Shown here: positions 13,660 to 24,777 of the stretch, one piece after another | Layout of the letters: each line of letters opens with the position of its first letter | Position numbering within the stretch: the first letter of the stretch is position 1 | Source of the DNA: Intoshia linei | Lineage: Eukaryota; Orthonectida; Rhopaluridae | Length of the DNA: 56,639 nt | Reading direction: 5' to 3' | Assembly (NCBI GenBank): GCA_001642005.1 | Contig: LWCA01000087.1 | Location: 1 to 56,639, forward strand | Position numbers and translations under genes: made by a program | Notes under the pieces: model-generated | Databases searched by the model: none | What the model was told of the DNA's origin: nothing | What the model saw: only the letters and a program-made list of their open reading frames with translations

Positions 13660-16600
13660 ATGACAAAGGCTAAACTATCAAACGAACCTTCAAATTCTAG
13701 CCGCGTCAATGATTCGAACGTGAGAAAGGTATTTTATTTGAGATTATAATATTATTGTCTCAATTATAAAATCAAGCAGAGATTATTTTCAGCTTTTCTA
13801 ATAGTAATGCATTAATTAACATAATTTTAAGAAACTATAATTTAAAACTATTTCATTATCTGTATTATAGTATATGTTAATACGTTTAGCCTAAAGAATA
13901 TGTTCCATATTCTTTAAATGGAAGAGTTTCCTTTGACGGATTACCCGATCAATACGCAAACGAACTTTTACGCAACATTGTTTATTTGAACATAATGTGC
14001 ATTGGTTCGTATTTGAATAATTAATATAGCATTTTATTTAATGGTAAAGTTATTTCTAGGCGAACCAGGAATAGGAAAATCAACTTTTATTTCAACGCTT
14101 TTCGAAAAAGAATTAGTATCAGACACTGAATCATATGCCAAAGATAATGAAGTTGTTCTAGCCGAGTTTAATTATGGTATTATATTCTGTAAATATCTAT
14201 AATGTTGTATCAGAACTGACTGAAGGAATAGCTCATTTGGGTCTCAAAGTTGTCCATACAGTTGGCTACGGACAAGTGAATAGCGAAATCAAGTATGTTT
14301 AATGTATTTACATGTTAATGAAAAAAACTATTTAATGTTTACAATTTAGTTTGAATCCTATAATAAATTACATAAATGATGCCAATCGGAAATATTTAAT
14401 AGAAGAATTTAAAGTAAATCGTAACCTGAACACTTTCAAAGACGAAAGAATACATTTTGTCATTTTCTTCATATCACCTTTTGGATTAAAAACTATAGAC
14501 CTTAAATTACTACAAATGCTTTCTGGGAATGTAAATATTATACCTATTATAGCCAAATCTGATGCTCTAACTTCAAATGAATTAGCAAATTTAAAGAAAG
14601 AGGTTTTTAATTAATTTTTTGATTCAATTGAAAGATTAGATTGTAAAAGAAGCTGAGGATAATGGTATCAAATTTTATTTTTTTGGAGATAAAACAAAAT
14701 CTAAATTATGCGAACCATTTTCTTTTATTGGTAGTACGCAATCAATTAAAACTGATAAAGGGAAAAGTGTCATTGGAAGAGAGTATCCGTGGGGTACAGT
14801 TGATAGTAATATTTTAATATTTCAATTTGTACAAGTCAAATTCATAAATTTTTTTTTTTGGTCTTGATTCAAATTATTTTATATTGTTATAATCTTTTAA
14901 ATTATGTTTAAATTAGTATATAACAAAAACCATTGCGATTATGTCGATTTAAGAATGAATCTATTATCAACCCACCTTGAAGACCTTCGAGAAGCTACTA
15001 TTTATGATATTTATGAAAAATATAGAAAACGACAATTAGAAAATTTGGGTTTTCTAGTTGATGCAGAAAAAAAACCGTAATTGACCAGCATGTATTTATA
15101 CTAAAATATAGTGTATTTTATAACAATATTGATATAAAGATAGATTATGGCTCACTGACTGGACATTAAAAATGTTACGCCATACCATGCAAAAAATACG
15201 CATTTACTTTTCTTGTTTAAATCTACATGTAAATGTAGATTCATTCGATTCATGACCCCAAATTTTTTTTCATGTTATTCTTCGCTAAATGTATATTTTT
15301 TGGTATTTAGAACAAACTCAGCTGAGAATTATGTACGTAAAGTACAGACAAAATCAAAATATCAAATTGTTAAAGACTCCTTCATGGCTGAAATTCAAAC
15401 TGCTGAAAAGAAACTTGCTGATCGAGAAAGATATGTAAAGTTTAATTTTTTAATAACCTAGGCTCGGAGATATTCAACGTATTAAATTATAGATACAATA
15501 TAGGAAAAATTATTATAAATTGTAACTACATTATTATTATTTATACAAAATAACTAAAATACAATTAGTATTTGGTAATTCCACCCTTTTCATCAAGCAA
15601 GGGGTATTCGTCTTTGCATGCTCGATTTTTGTTTTGTGCGATATTCTGATTTTTCATAATTATTCCAAACCCATATTGTTCGTTTTTTCAAGTCTTTTTT
15701 TGAAGAAATTTTAACTTAATGCACTTCATCCTTTAACACACTCCAAATGTTTTCGATATCATTCATATCCGCAGAATTACTGGGCCAGGGTAATACTTTT
15801 AATACAATAGACTCAAAAAAGACTTATCCGACCGTACAGTGTGACAAGGAGCCAAATCGTGTGCATTGATTTATCCAACCAAACTATCATCTAAGAAACT
15901 TTTCAATGTATCAATATATTTTTATTTATTCATTATGACCTCTATGAATATGGGGCCGGGCCCGATTATAGAAATTGCTTCTAAATCATTATTTTGGTTG
16001 GAAATTTAACTGTTCATATTTAATTTAATCCTACTTTTTAAATATGAAAATATTTTCTTATATTGTAATATTGCTCAGAAATTGTAAAGGGCTCAATTAA
16101 AATACAGTATTCTCTCTGGGTATTTAGAAAAAGTTGGCCAGATAGATAATTTATAAATTATAATACATTTTTGATAATTAATCCATCTGCCTTATTAACC
16201 TTTATCCTGCCGCTAATAGTTGCCGTGGTTGTAGGTACTATTGCTTTAAATATGTTGATTTATATATAACTAAGATATATTAAAAAAATTTATTTTACTA
16301 TTAAAGTATAATAAATATGATGGAAAATAATATGTGACCGAGTCAGTGTTTTAGTTGAAAAACAAAAGCTTTAAATTTCCAATTGAAAATGGGACTGAAA
16401 ATCTATAAATTTTCTTGACTCTCTGAAACACAAACCAATGGATATAAAGTGATATTTTTTTAGAGGTGATAGACGATACGATGGGTGTTCGTTTAATTTG
16501 ATTAGATATGGATGTTTTGTGGAGAGAATACTGTATTACATTTATGAAACACTTTAATTTTTTCATACTAAACCTAGTTAGCATGTTCTGGTATCTTATT

Positions 16601-17562
16601 AAATAAGGCTCAGTAAAATATGACAAACTACTGTATATTTCAGCCATTCTCAACGGGGTCCACAGCACTTTTTTGGAGGTCCATGAAAATTATATACATT
16701 TATTACATATTATAGACATTTTCAGTAACAAAGTCGTTTTTAAAACATAAACACTCAGAAATACTAATATAAAATGTGGAAATCATGTAAAAGTAAATTC
16801 TTTGGTATTAAATTAAATTACAAGTGTAAAAACTTATTGGGAAACCTCCATTGGTCTATTTTAGGAGCAGCGTTTTTATTTAATTATTTTATTAAAATTT
16901 ATGACCGAGCCAAGTTTCTAGTCATAAAAAAAGCTTTAAATTTCGTATGGGACAAAAAATCAGTCAATATTCATGATTCTATCAAATATTAACCAAGGGA
17001 TATAAAATATTAATTTTTCACAGGGAAGATAGATAATATAGACTTTTTATTGATCTGATAAAATATGTAGTAAACAATTAATAATGTACTGTAAACAATA
17101 CCTGAAAAACATGTTCCATTTTGGGAACATTGACGGGTTAAAGGTTAATATTAATATTTCATCATCTCGCAAAAATAGAGTACTCCATGTCTTTTGATTA
17201 TCATTTGTTACACCCCAATGTAATGATTCATTAAAAATTGTCATTATTATTAATTTTTTTGGGGGTCCACAGCGAAAAATGGTCGAGAATGCCTGGTATA
17301 TTTAGTGAATCTGAAGTTCAACATTTATTCATTTTAAATTTTAACTGATCGTATAAAAAATGGATGATTTTTTATATAATTGTAAAAAAAATTTATTATA
17401 CACAAGTTTTTACAAGTTTGTTAATATATTAATTTTTAGCTGAAAGCAGAATATCATACCTACACACATTGCCATTTGAATGAACTTGCGAAAATTGACG
17501 AAGAAATAATTTCTATCAAAGAAAATATTGAAAAATTGTCAGCCTCTGCCAAGAAAAAGTAA
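13660..17562 (+). CDS. septin (SEPT6/8/11-type)
   Basis: Septins are GTP-binding filament proteins of the cortical cytoskeleton. The start at 13660 gives a short N terminus, then GRVSFDGLPDQ before the G domain. The P-loop is GEPGIGKS (near 14062), the G3 region is TVGYG and the G4 motif is IIAKSD (14545-14562). The septin-unique element reads GREYPWGTV. The C-terminal coiled coil comes from exons near 15311-15435 and 17441-17559 (AEIQTAEKKLADRERY, then IDEEIISIKENIEKLSASAK). Stop is TAA at 17560-17562 and an AATAAA overlaps it (17562-17567). Introns are mostly 35-60 nt, but the last is 2 kb and holds a Tc1-like remnant and a hAT-like element. The order of motifs and the YPWGTV-LREM-like region fit the SEPT6 group best. 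Confidence 0.92.
15560..15985 (-). pseudogene. Tc1/mariner-like transposase remnant
   Basis: The minus strand reads LAPCHTVRS, then LPWPSNSADMNDIENIWSVL and, at the C terminus, LLDEKGGITKY followed by a stop. These match the Tc1-type block 'D-APCH...LPWP-QSPDLNPIEN-W' and the usual '-KG--TKY' end. Frameshifts and internal stops separate the blocks, so it is dead. It lies antisense in the last septin intron. Only the C-terminal half is present; no TIRs were identified. Confidence 0.75.
16641..17295. mobile_element. hAT-like element with exact 8-bp TSD (septin intron)
   Basis: Starts CAGCCATTCTCAACGGGG and ends GGTCGAGAATGCCTG; both ends carry a GGGGTCCACAGC-like segment in inverted orientation. 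Exact 8-bp target duplication GTATATTT at 16633-16640 and 17296-17303. 655 bp, no transposase. The ORFs seen inside it (16351-16668 and 17047-17244 minus, 16774-16992 plus) are chance frames in repeat sequence. Confidence 0.85.
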
Positions 17563-17567
17563 ATAAA

Positions 17568-18086
17568 CTATATTCTGAATTTTCTTTTCTTAAAAGAACA
17601 ATCGCGTCCTCCAAACCGACATTGTCCAGAAGAAATATCACCTCCTAGACCACCACCCAGTCTACGTGGAACCCAACCTTTGCAGTTTCGAGATCTTTCA
17701 TATTCTATTAAAATTTTTCTACCATCGATGTATTCATTGTGTCCACGGTCATGTGCACGGTGGGTTTCTTTTCTAGTTTTGTATTCCACAAAGGCATAGC
17801 GTCGAGAAACACCCTTTCTGTCTTTGATTAATTTAATGGATTCAATTTGACCGTACCTTTGAAAAAATGTTTTGATTGTGTCTTCAGTAGTATGAGGGGA
17901 TAATCTACCAATAAAAAGTACATGTCGCTTGTTTGACTTTAAGTCGCTCGGTGGTTTGTATTTACTGTATATAGCTCTCACAATTGCTTTATCATGAATT
18001 TCTAAACAATTTTTGTGGTCCTCTCTATCTAGAAAACATTTCGCTGCACGAACAACATTGTAATTTTTGTAATCATAACCTTTCAT
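17568..18086 (-). CDS. SNRNP35: U11/U12 snRNP 35 kDa protein (SNRNP35-like)
   Basis: 172-residue uninterrupted frame. It has one RRM (about residues 53-130): RNP2 is LFIGRL and RNP1 is RRYAFVEY. After it comes the family-specific block KGWVPRRLGGGLGG, then SGQ-RFGGRD, near-identical to the region after the RRM in animal U11/U12-35K. That protein contacts the 5' splice site in the U11/U12 di-snRNP of the minor spliceosome. The long Arg/Glu-rich tail of the vertebrate protein is missing; this one stops soon after (KKRKFRI). The stop codon is only 5 bases from the convergent septin stop, and the start lies 141 bases from the ABHD17 start on the other strand. Confidence 0.92.
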   Translation of the reverse strand: MKGYDYKNYNVVRAAKCFLDREDHKNCLEIHDKAIVRAIYSKYKPPSDLKSNKRHVLFIGRLSPHTTEDTIKTFFQRYGQIESIKLIKDRKGVSRRYAFVEYKTRKETHRAHDRGHNEYIDGRKILIEYERSRNCKGWVPRRLGGGLGGDISSGQCRFGGRDCSFKKRKFRI

Positions 18087-18227
18087 AAATTGAGACTATT
18101 GGAAAATAAAATAAACTACTTTCAATAATTGTTATTGACGATGTATTTCAATTTAAAATTTGATTTCATTATATGATAATTACATTTACGTTTCTTACAA
18201 ATTGACTATCCCTGGAAAAATTGTGTC
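18087..18227. promoter_or_regulatory. shared 141-bp head-to-head promoter region
   Basis: This is all the space between the start codons of SNRNP35 (minus) and the ABHD17-like gene (plus), so both 5' UTRs and core promoters must fit in it or overlap the neighbour. No TATA box can be singled out from the AT-rich sequence. Confidence 0.5.
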
Positions 18228-20633
18228 ATGCTAATGCTTTTTAACAGACTGTTGCGACTATTTTGCTGTCCACCATTTCCATCTAGAATTGTAGCCAAAC
18301 TAGCTTTTAATCCTCCAATTTGCAACTATTATTTCGAGAAACAAGGAGATAAAGATGATTATAATTTAGTTTTATTTGAAAATCCTCTAATTCACAGCGA
18401 TACAACTAATTTTAACACTTCACAAAGTCCTCGTTCACAGTGTATGTGTCGAACATCTGATTGCAATTGTAAGGCAATTGGAACGTCGTGTTCCTCTTCC
18501 CAACATGTCCATTCTACTGAAAGAGTAACACTTGATTGCAATTTGGAAAACGGCGTTAGACAATTTAGACCAAAAGAGACGGATGCATATTTTGTAAATA
18601 CCAGTGAAGGTAACAAAATAGCTGTCGTTTATGCCCACCCTATCAAACACTCCAAACACATACTTCTTCTTAGTCACGGCAATGCAATGGATATTGGTGA
18701 TTCGATTTTATACATGGTTTACCTTTGTGGAATTTTAAAATGTAATATAATAACCTACGACTATTCAGGCTATGGAATCAGTTCAGGAAAACCCCTCGAG
18801 TGCAATTTATACCGTGACATACGCGCAGTTTACGACAGTATTTATAAACGATATGGTTTTAACCAGGAAAACATTATTCTATTTGGGATTTCTATAGGAT
18901 CTGTCCCCACTATAGATCTAGCATCCCAGGAAAATTTTGCTGGAGTTATTATACAGTCTGGGTTGGCTTCAGGATTGCAAATTATTAGCCAGAATCTCAA
19001 ACAAATTGCTTGCTTCAATCCTTTTCCAAGGTTATTTTATATTTTGTATAATATATATAAAAAATTATTACTGTAATTATAATTCAAAAAAAATTTAATT
19101 TTATAAACTTTGATTTATCAATGTTTTTCAGAATTAAGTTTTAATAATGAATTTAATTTAATTTATAAAAAAATATATTTTTTTTAGTCAATAGATGTGT
19201 AATACATATCATTACACTTTCTTTTTTTTCTTTAAAAAATTGCTAAGGTTGCAAAAAAAAAATTATTTTTTTTTACTTTTTCGCCCTAATCATCACAAAT
19301 TCAATTCTAATTCAATTTTTCCATTTAAGGTCAACAATGCTAACATTATATTTTGAAGGATTTTCATGAAATTTTATAGAACATTCACTGACATTAACAT
19401 AATTGCAAATTTTTTGAATATAATAATTAAAATGAACCTATTTAAGCTTAGTCTTGTCACTTATGTTCATTATTTAAGTATACTACTTCATAACCTCAAT
19501 TCCATTTTCTTGATTTTTAACTAAGTAAAAATATACTTACATTGAAGTCTACTAAAACAGCTAGTGCGTTTGAATCAAGCGCTAGTGTCAAAATACTATG
19601 ATTTTAGTTTGATGAAGATTGAAATATATTTTCTATTGATTTAGTCGATCTAAAAGTTATATCTCGCCAATTTTATGTAAAAATTTATTTATTTAGACTA
19701 AATTTTAGTCGAAAGTTTAAATTTAGTAAATTAGCAAAGGGGGACTTTAGTTTGAATAACTTAGACTAATTATCTCACACTGTTATGCAACCCTGAGTGC
19801 AGATAAACATTTAAAAGTTTTTTTACCTCTTGTGAAATAAGATTCGTAATCATTACCTAAAGCAGGAATGCCCAACCTGTCAATGGCAGATGATCTTTTA
19901 GTTAATCTCCAAAATTAAAAAATTAGAATTAATTTTTTATTTTAATAATACTCGTTATTAATAGGAGTTCTATTTTAGTATTGTTATAATTTGTACACAT
20001 TTAAATAAATGCGATGTAAGTTGTGTAAATCGTTATCTAATAAATACATTAGTCTACTATTTCTTAAACTAGGATTTGCCGATAATTTTCAAATATACAA
20101 CGAAAATGCTTGGAATTATTCCGAATTTTAATTTTTGTTTTCTACGATCACACTAAAAATATTTAGGTAAACATTTTTTTTAAATAGATTCATGTATAAT
20201 ATATTCAATAATATACATGAAATTCCAATTTTTATTATTGGTTAAAGTTTGACTCACATTTATTATAATACAATGAGATTTAGATGTCGAAAGCTCTCGA
20301 TATATTTATAGACGGGTGTGGCCCGTCCGTAATTTTGAACTAAAATACTTTTTTATAATTTTAAACATTTTTAATCAATTCTTTAGTATTGATAAAATAC
20401 AAAATATAAAATCTCCCGTACTTATTATACATGGAATGGACGACGGTATACTTTAATTATTATAAATATAGTTATATATAGCAATAATCAACATTAACCA
20501 TGGCAGAGAACTTTACCAAAACGTTCAAAACAAAGTCGACCCTCTTTTTGCCATAGGATGTGGGCACAATGACGTTGATTTAAATGAAAATTACTTTCCT
20601 CGTTTATATCATTTTATACATAACGAAGTTTAG
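18228..20633 (+). CDS. ABHD17-like alpha/beta-hydrolase (protein depalmitoylase)
   Basis: Three exons: 18228-19030, 20387-20445 and 20509-20633. The N terminus RLFCCPPFPSRIVAKLAF matches the ABHD17 start, where the cysteines are palmitoylated and hold the enzyme on membranes. The hydrolase core shows LLSHGNAMDIG (oxyanion region), the nucleophile elbow GISIGS, the acid in HGMDD and the histidine in CGHND, giving a complete Ser-Asp-His triad. ABHD17 enzymes remove palmitate from Ras- and PSD95-type proteins. An extra Cys/Ser-rich stretch (about residues 68-100, QCMCRTSDCNCK) sits between the N terminus and the core and is not in the vertebrate protein as I know it. Intron 1 (1.36 kb) contains a hAT-like copy. 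The AATAAA at 20664-20669 sits just before the next gene's stop codon. Confidence 0.92.
19863..20157 (-). mobile_element. partial copy of the 8525-9043 hAT-like element
   Basis: Begins CAGGAATGCCCAACCTGTC and follows the reverse complement of 8525-9043 for about 290 bp (shared AATAATACTCGT, CACTATTTCTTA-like and GCCGATAAT segments). The far end is lost. It lies in intron 1 of the ABHD17-like gene. Confidence 0.6.
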
Positions 20634-20670
20634 TTTTATATTTGTTATTTGTTTCATAAAAAAAATAAAT

Positions 20671-22932
20671 TTAAGATATTTCGTCTTCTTGTGGTTTTAT
20701 GGTAATTTCTGGATAACCAGGTAGTTTTATAGTTGATTCCATGAATGGTATTGGAAGATCTCTAACTAAAAATATATTATTTGCGTACTCAAAATTTTAC
20801 ATACCAGATGGTTCAATTGAAGATGTTTCTATTTTAGGCTAAAAAGTATTAATATTAATATGTATACTTTTATATGATACTTTATCGGTTTGGTCTGTAT
20901 TTTGAACTGGGTTACCATTTGATGAATTCTCAATACTTTGATCTGCTTCACTTGAAATTATTACATCTGTTTGGTTTTTTTTTATATCCGAAATTGTCGA
21001 AATACGATGTAAATATCCATATCCAATGTCACATCCTATGCTTTGACAATTTAAACAGTTTTATATTTTTGAAACCTGCCTAATCCACCCCAAGTAGAGT
21101 CGGGAGTTATCATTACTACACGAACATTTTCAGTTGTAATATTAAAACAATATAAACGCATTGGTTTTCTATCGTGCTGATAAATCCAATCGTATAATTG
21201 TTTTTCCTTGAATTAGGTTACAATTATATATTAGTAATATACGATACCTTTTCCAGTAAACAGTCTGCACCAACAATATAGTCATCGGTGGTCATTCCAG
21301 AAACTAGGGCTGGTGAATTGGGATACACACTCTAATAAATAATGTAATTTTTAAAATTTTTATATAAAACCATAATTCTCCAGACATTATTGAGAGTTGA
21401 AGAAATGTAACAAAATCTTCCGGTTAGTCCAAATTTAGTCGCTTGATCAATATTATCCATGTGAAATGGTATTCTGTGGATTTTTTTGTCTCTAATGTCA
21501 TAGACTTGTAAAAAAGTATCTCGGTTGACATTATTTTCTAATATATCTCTGAAAGATTGGTTAGTTTCAGCCTAAACCATATTATTTATTTTTTTGAATC
21601 ACTTACAAAATATGAATCAGCAATTGAAATAATGAAGTGGTAATACGGTTTGATTCCGACTTTTGCTGCTATTGAATCATCCATAATCTAAAAGTTCAAA
21701 TTTTAATACAAAAATAAAAGTTAGCTAAGGGTTTATTAATACATCGCAGTGTTAGTTATAATGTTCTATCTGCATTTTTGTTAAAAATGAGGTTTTTGAT
21801 GAAAAATGTTTTAAATCATATCTTTTACATTTTTACCAAAAAAATTAAGCTTGAAAACGTATTATTTTATGATATAACGAACATTTACTGGTTCAATTAC
21901 TAAATCTCGACTTGATAATTCCTTACAAAATTATCAAATTCCTATTAAAAATAACCTCACAGATTCTAAAAATAAAGATATTAAAAGTATGTTAATCAAA
22001 ATGGACTAAGAATAAAGAATTTTATAATTTAAACATATAAATTGATAAAAATTAATTTTGATGATAAAAATGTTAAATGTTAACACTTTCTATAGAATAA
22101 TGTTCTGTTTGCAATTTTTTCAAATCAAATAGTTAGACATATTGTTCCATTAGTGAAATTTAAGTTCTGTAAACCCCTTATGATTGTATTTTTATCTTAC
22201 GAAACTTTTCAATATACTTTAACAAATATTAAAAAACTAAATTGTACAATTAAATTATATTTTAGGCAATATACTACTTTTAAAATTTAAAGTCGATTTA
22301 AGCTATATTTATGCAGATAGAACATTCTAACTCTAATACTGCGAAATATTAAATTTAATTATTTTTTATAAAAATAAACATTTTGATATGGAAAATTTGC
22401 TGTAAAGAAACACGTTATAGCAGTGTTTCCCAACCTTTTTTACTACATTACCCATATTATAGTACTTATTTTGATATTACCCACTATATTGTTTTACTGC
22501 ATTTTGGATGGTCAGGTTTTTAGAATAAGTCATATAAATTTTTTAATAGTAAACTTTAATTAAATTTTTTTAAAATACTAATTTTACAAAATAGTAAAAT
22601 AAAGGGGAAATTGTGTTTTTGACCCGACGGATTCAATGGGTAAAATTATATTTCATACATTACTACGCTATATTATGCGACGCAAAAAAATAATCAAATT
22701 CTTATTTTTTTAGAACAAATTTCGCGATTACCCACTCGTGGGTAAATACCCACAGGTTGGGAATCACTGCGTTATAGGTTCCTAATCTACATATGTATAA
22801 TATACAATGTATACTATTATATTTTTACTGAAAATTATTATTAATTATAATTACCATTAAAACGTGAAATCCGTAATCGTACATTAAATCTGGGTCGATT
22901 TTTTTATCTGTTTTTGAACCCATTAGACCCAT
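20671..22932 (-). CDS. Golgi reassembly-stacking protein (GRASP55/65-like)
   Basis: The minus-strand start at 22932 gives MGLMGSK, a myristoylation consensus (Gly2, Ser6) as in GRASP65/55, which tether Golgi cisternae and act in unconventional secretion. Two PDZ-like halves follow. The first is FHVLM, IMDDSIAAKVGIKPYYHFII (exon near 21605-21694), then FRDILENNVNR. The second is VYPNSPALVSGMTTDDYIVG (exon near 21249-21334), then RLYCFNITTENVRVVMITP, STWGGLG and SIGCDIGYGYLHRI. The Ser/Pro-type C-terminal tail is short and ends DLPIPFMES...PQEDEIS at 20671. Introns are mostly 35-50 nt except the 1.16-kb intron after exon 1, which holds a hAT-like element. Convergent with the ABHD17-like gene, stop codons 37 bases apart. 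Confidence 0.9.
22421..22769. mobile_element. hAT-like element with exact 8-bp TSD (GRASP intron)
   Basis: 349 bp starting CAGTGTTTCCCAACCTTTTT and ending AGGTTGGGAATCACTG. Exact 8-bp target duplication CGTTATAG at 22413-22420 and 22770-22777. No reading frame. Lies in the long first intron of the GRASP gene. Confidence 0.9.
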
Positions 22933-24777
22933 TTAAAATTTTATATTATTCAAGAAACAAAATTAAAATGTATTTATTTACAACTATAGATACATCTATT
23001 TACGTCAAATTATGATAAAAATATAATAAAGTTTTGTAAATTTAAAAGATACCTATGAGTCATAGGCTATGACCAATGATCATTGATTATGTTGGCTAAT
23101 TATCACTTAATTGAATTAAAGGGCCACATATATACCTAAAATAAAGACTAAAATTTCTCTCTGGCCATTGAAAAAAATCGAATTTTTGCAACTAGCTTGT
23201 TAGTGGGTTATTTTTCAATTTTTTTGACTAAAAAATATCATAATTAAAATGATAGACTACATTATTGTGCTGTATCATAGGCTTTTTAATTTTTTAAAAT
23301 GTTTTTAAATTTAACAACAGGGTTATTAATATACAATTGTATAAACTAAAAAACACAATATTACGTGGAATGTGATCCGCGAGTTAATTAAGCTTGCCAC
23401 ACTGGTTTAGGTTTAGGAGATAGTTGCATCTAAATTGTCCTTTAAGTTTAAATGGCAATTTATTTGGAAAAGTGATATATTTGGTGATGGAAATGTGGCT
23501 TTCAGTTCACATAAAATAACTATGGAAGAAGCTCTATGCATTTTAAAAGATGAAAAGGTTATAAAAACTGAAACCGGACGGTAGTAAAATTTTTAACTTT
23601 TGGGCGCAGGACTAAATTTGATATTAATTATTGACTTTGAATAACTATTACAATATTATATAATTGCAATTTGTATTCAACATTATGTGTTCACTGAACC
23701 CTTTTCGTTTTGATGACGTCAAGTAAAATTAGGCTGGTAATGAATGTATTTTAAAAGTTTAAATTAATCATACAATACAATTTTACTCTGGCAAAGTAAC
23801 GCGGATGAAAAATTTGGCAACCCTGGGTTATAATTTTATATATAAAGAGAAACCAAACATTTTTTCAATGTATCAAGGGTCTACCATTCTAAGACTTGAT
23901 ACCATCACTAATAAATAGAATATTGCAAACTAATATCTAGTTACTACATATACATTGTACAATGTAGATGAATAATCCGTACTTATATATTTGTATATCT
24001 AAAGTAAAAGTTGATAAAAATATCTGTATGTGTAATATTTTTTTAAAAAAACGGACTGTTTTTGATTTTTTTAAGGGCACAGAAAAGAAGACATATTTCT
24101 AATTCGAAAATTGGTAAATTCACGCCCCTAACCACAAATTACCTATTGTTTAGGTAAATGAAAAAAATAATGATAAATGAATCTTACAATTAAAAAAAAT
24201 ACAGCTAATTCAACTTCTTATATTTAATCTACACTAAAAATGTCATAAAGTTACACTTCCACTGTCAAACTTTACTATTTACTATTTTTTCACTTTCTTA
24301 CCTACTAGAATCTATGCCTAATGTAACTTGTAACACTAGGGTAATTAAAACGTTGACTTTTTAAATCGAAAAAATTAAATTAGCACTAACATTTACATAC
24401 CGTATCTCGAACCTCTTCGGATTTTTAATTGAAATTTAATTAATGCCTACAATTTACTAAATGTGTTTAAAATGCATTTACTCGTATTCTATTCAAATAC
24501 ATTGTACATTGAAAAAATTGAATTTACTGAAAAAACTTACCCTAGTTATAACCTATACAATAAAAGTTATAGCAAAAATTAATTAATGGGCGGTAGAATA
24601 TTTTTATGATGCTGCGGTCAGAAAGGATAGGAACTACAAGTTTACGTTAACAAAACAATTAAAAGATATTAATTTAAAAATTTTATTTATGTTAAATAAC
24701 GTAGACGTATTTCAAAAATTGAAGAGTTAGCATTTTAAAATTTTTACGTGACGCTCCAAACTAAATAATGAACTTGA
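22933..24777. other. intergenic region GRASP to synaptobrevin
   Basis: Mostly uninformative AT-rich sequence. The only coding-like piece is 23417-23584 (listed separately). A possible repeat end (GGCAACCCTGG, near 23815) lacks a partner. Confidence 0.5.
23417..23584 (+). CDS. unrecognised terminal exon-like ORF
   Basis: After a plausible acceptor (GGTTTAG at 23410-23416) an open frame of 55 codons ends at TAG 23582-23584. It contains WQFIWKSDIFGDGNVAFSS followed by ITMEEALCILKDEKVIKTE. The composition (Trp, Gly-Asp-Gly, amphipathic helix MEEALCILKDEKVI) looks like protein rather than chance sequence, yet I cannot assign a family. A possible first exon is the short frame MIDYIIVLYHRLFNFLK from about 23250, but no splice linking the two is convincing. 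It could be an exon of a small gene or a fossil. Confidence 0.35.
   Translation, partial: EIVASKLSFKFKWQFIWKSDIFGDGNVAFSSHKITMEEALCILKDEKVIKTETGR

Noticed and set aside
16351-17244. Three ORFs of 65-105 aa in the septin intron
   Set aside because: Two overlap the hAT-like element with exact duplication and the third lies just outside; none shows domains or splice context.
20874-21083. 69-aa plus-strand ORF
   Set aside because: Antisense to GRASP exons; no independent support.
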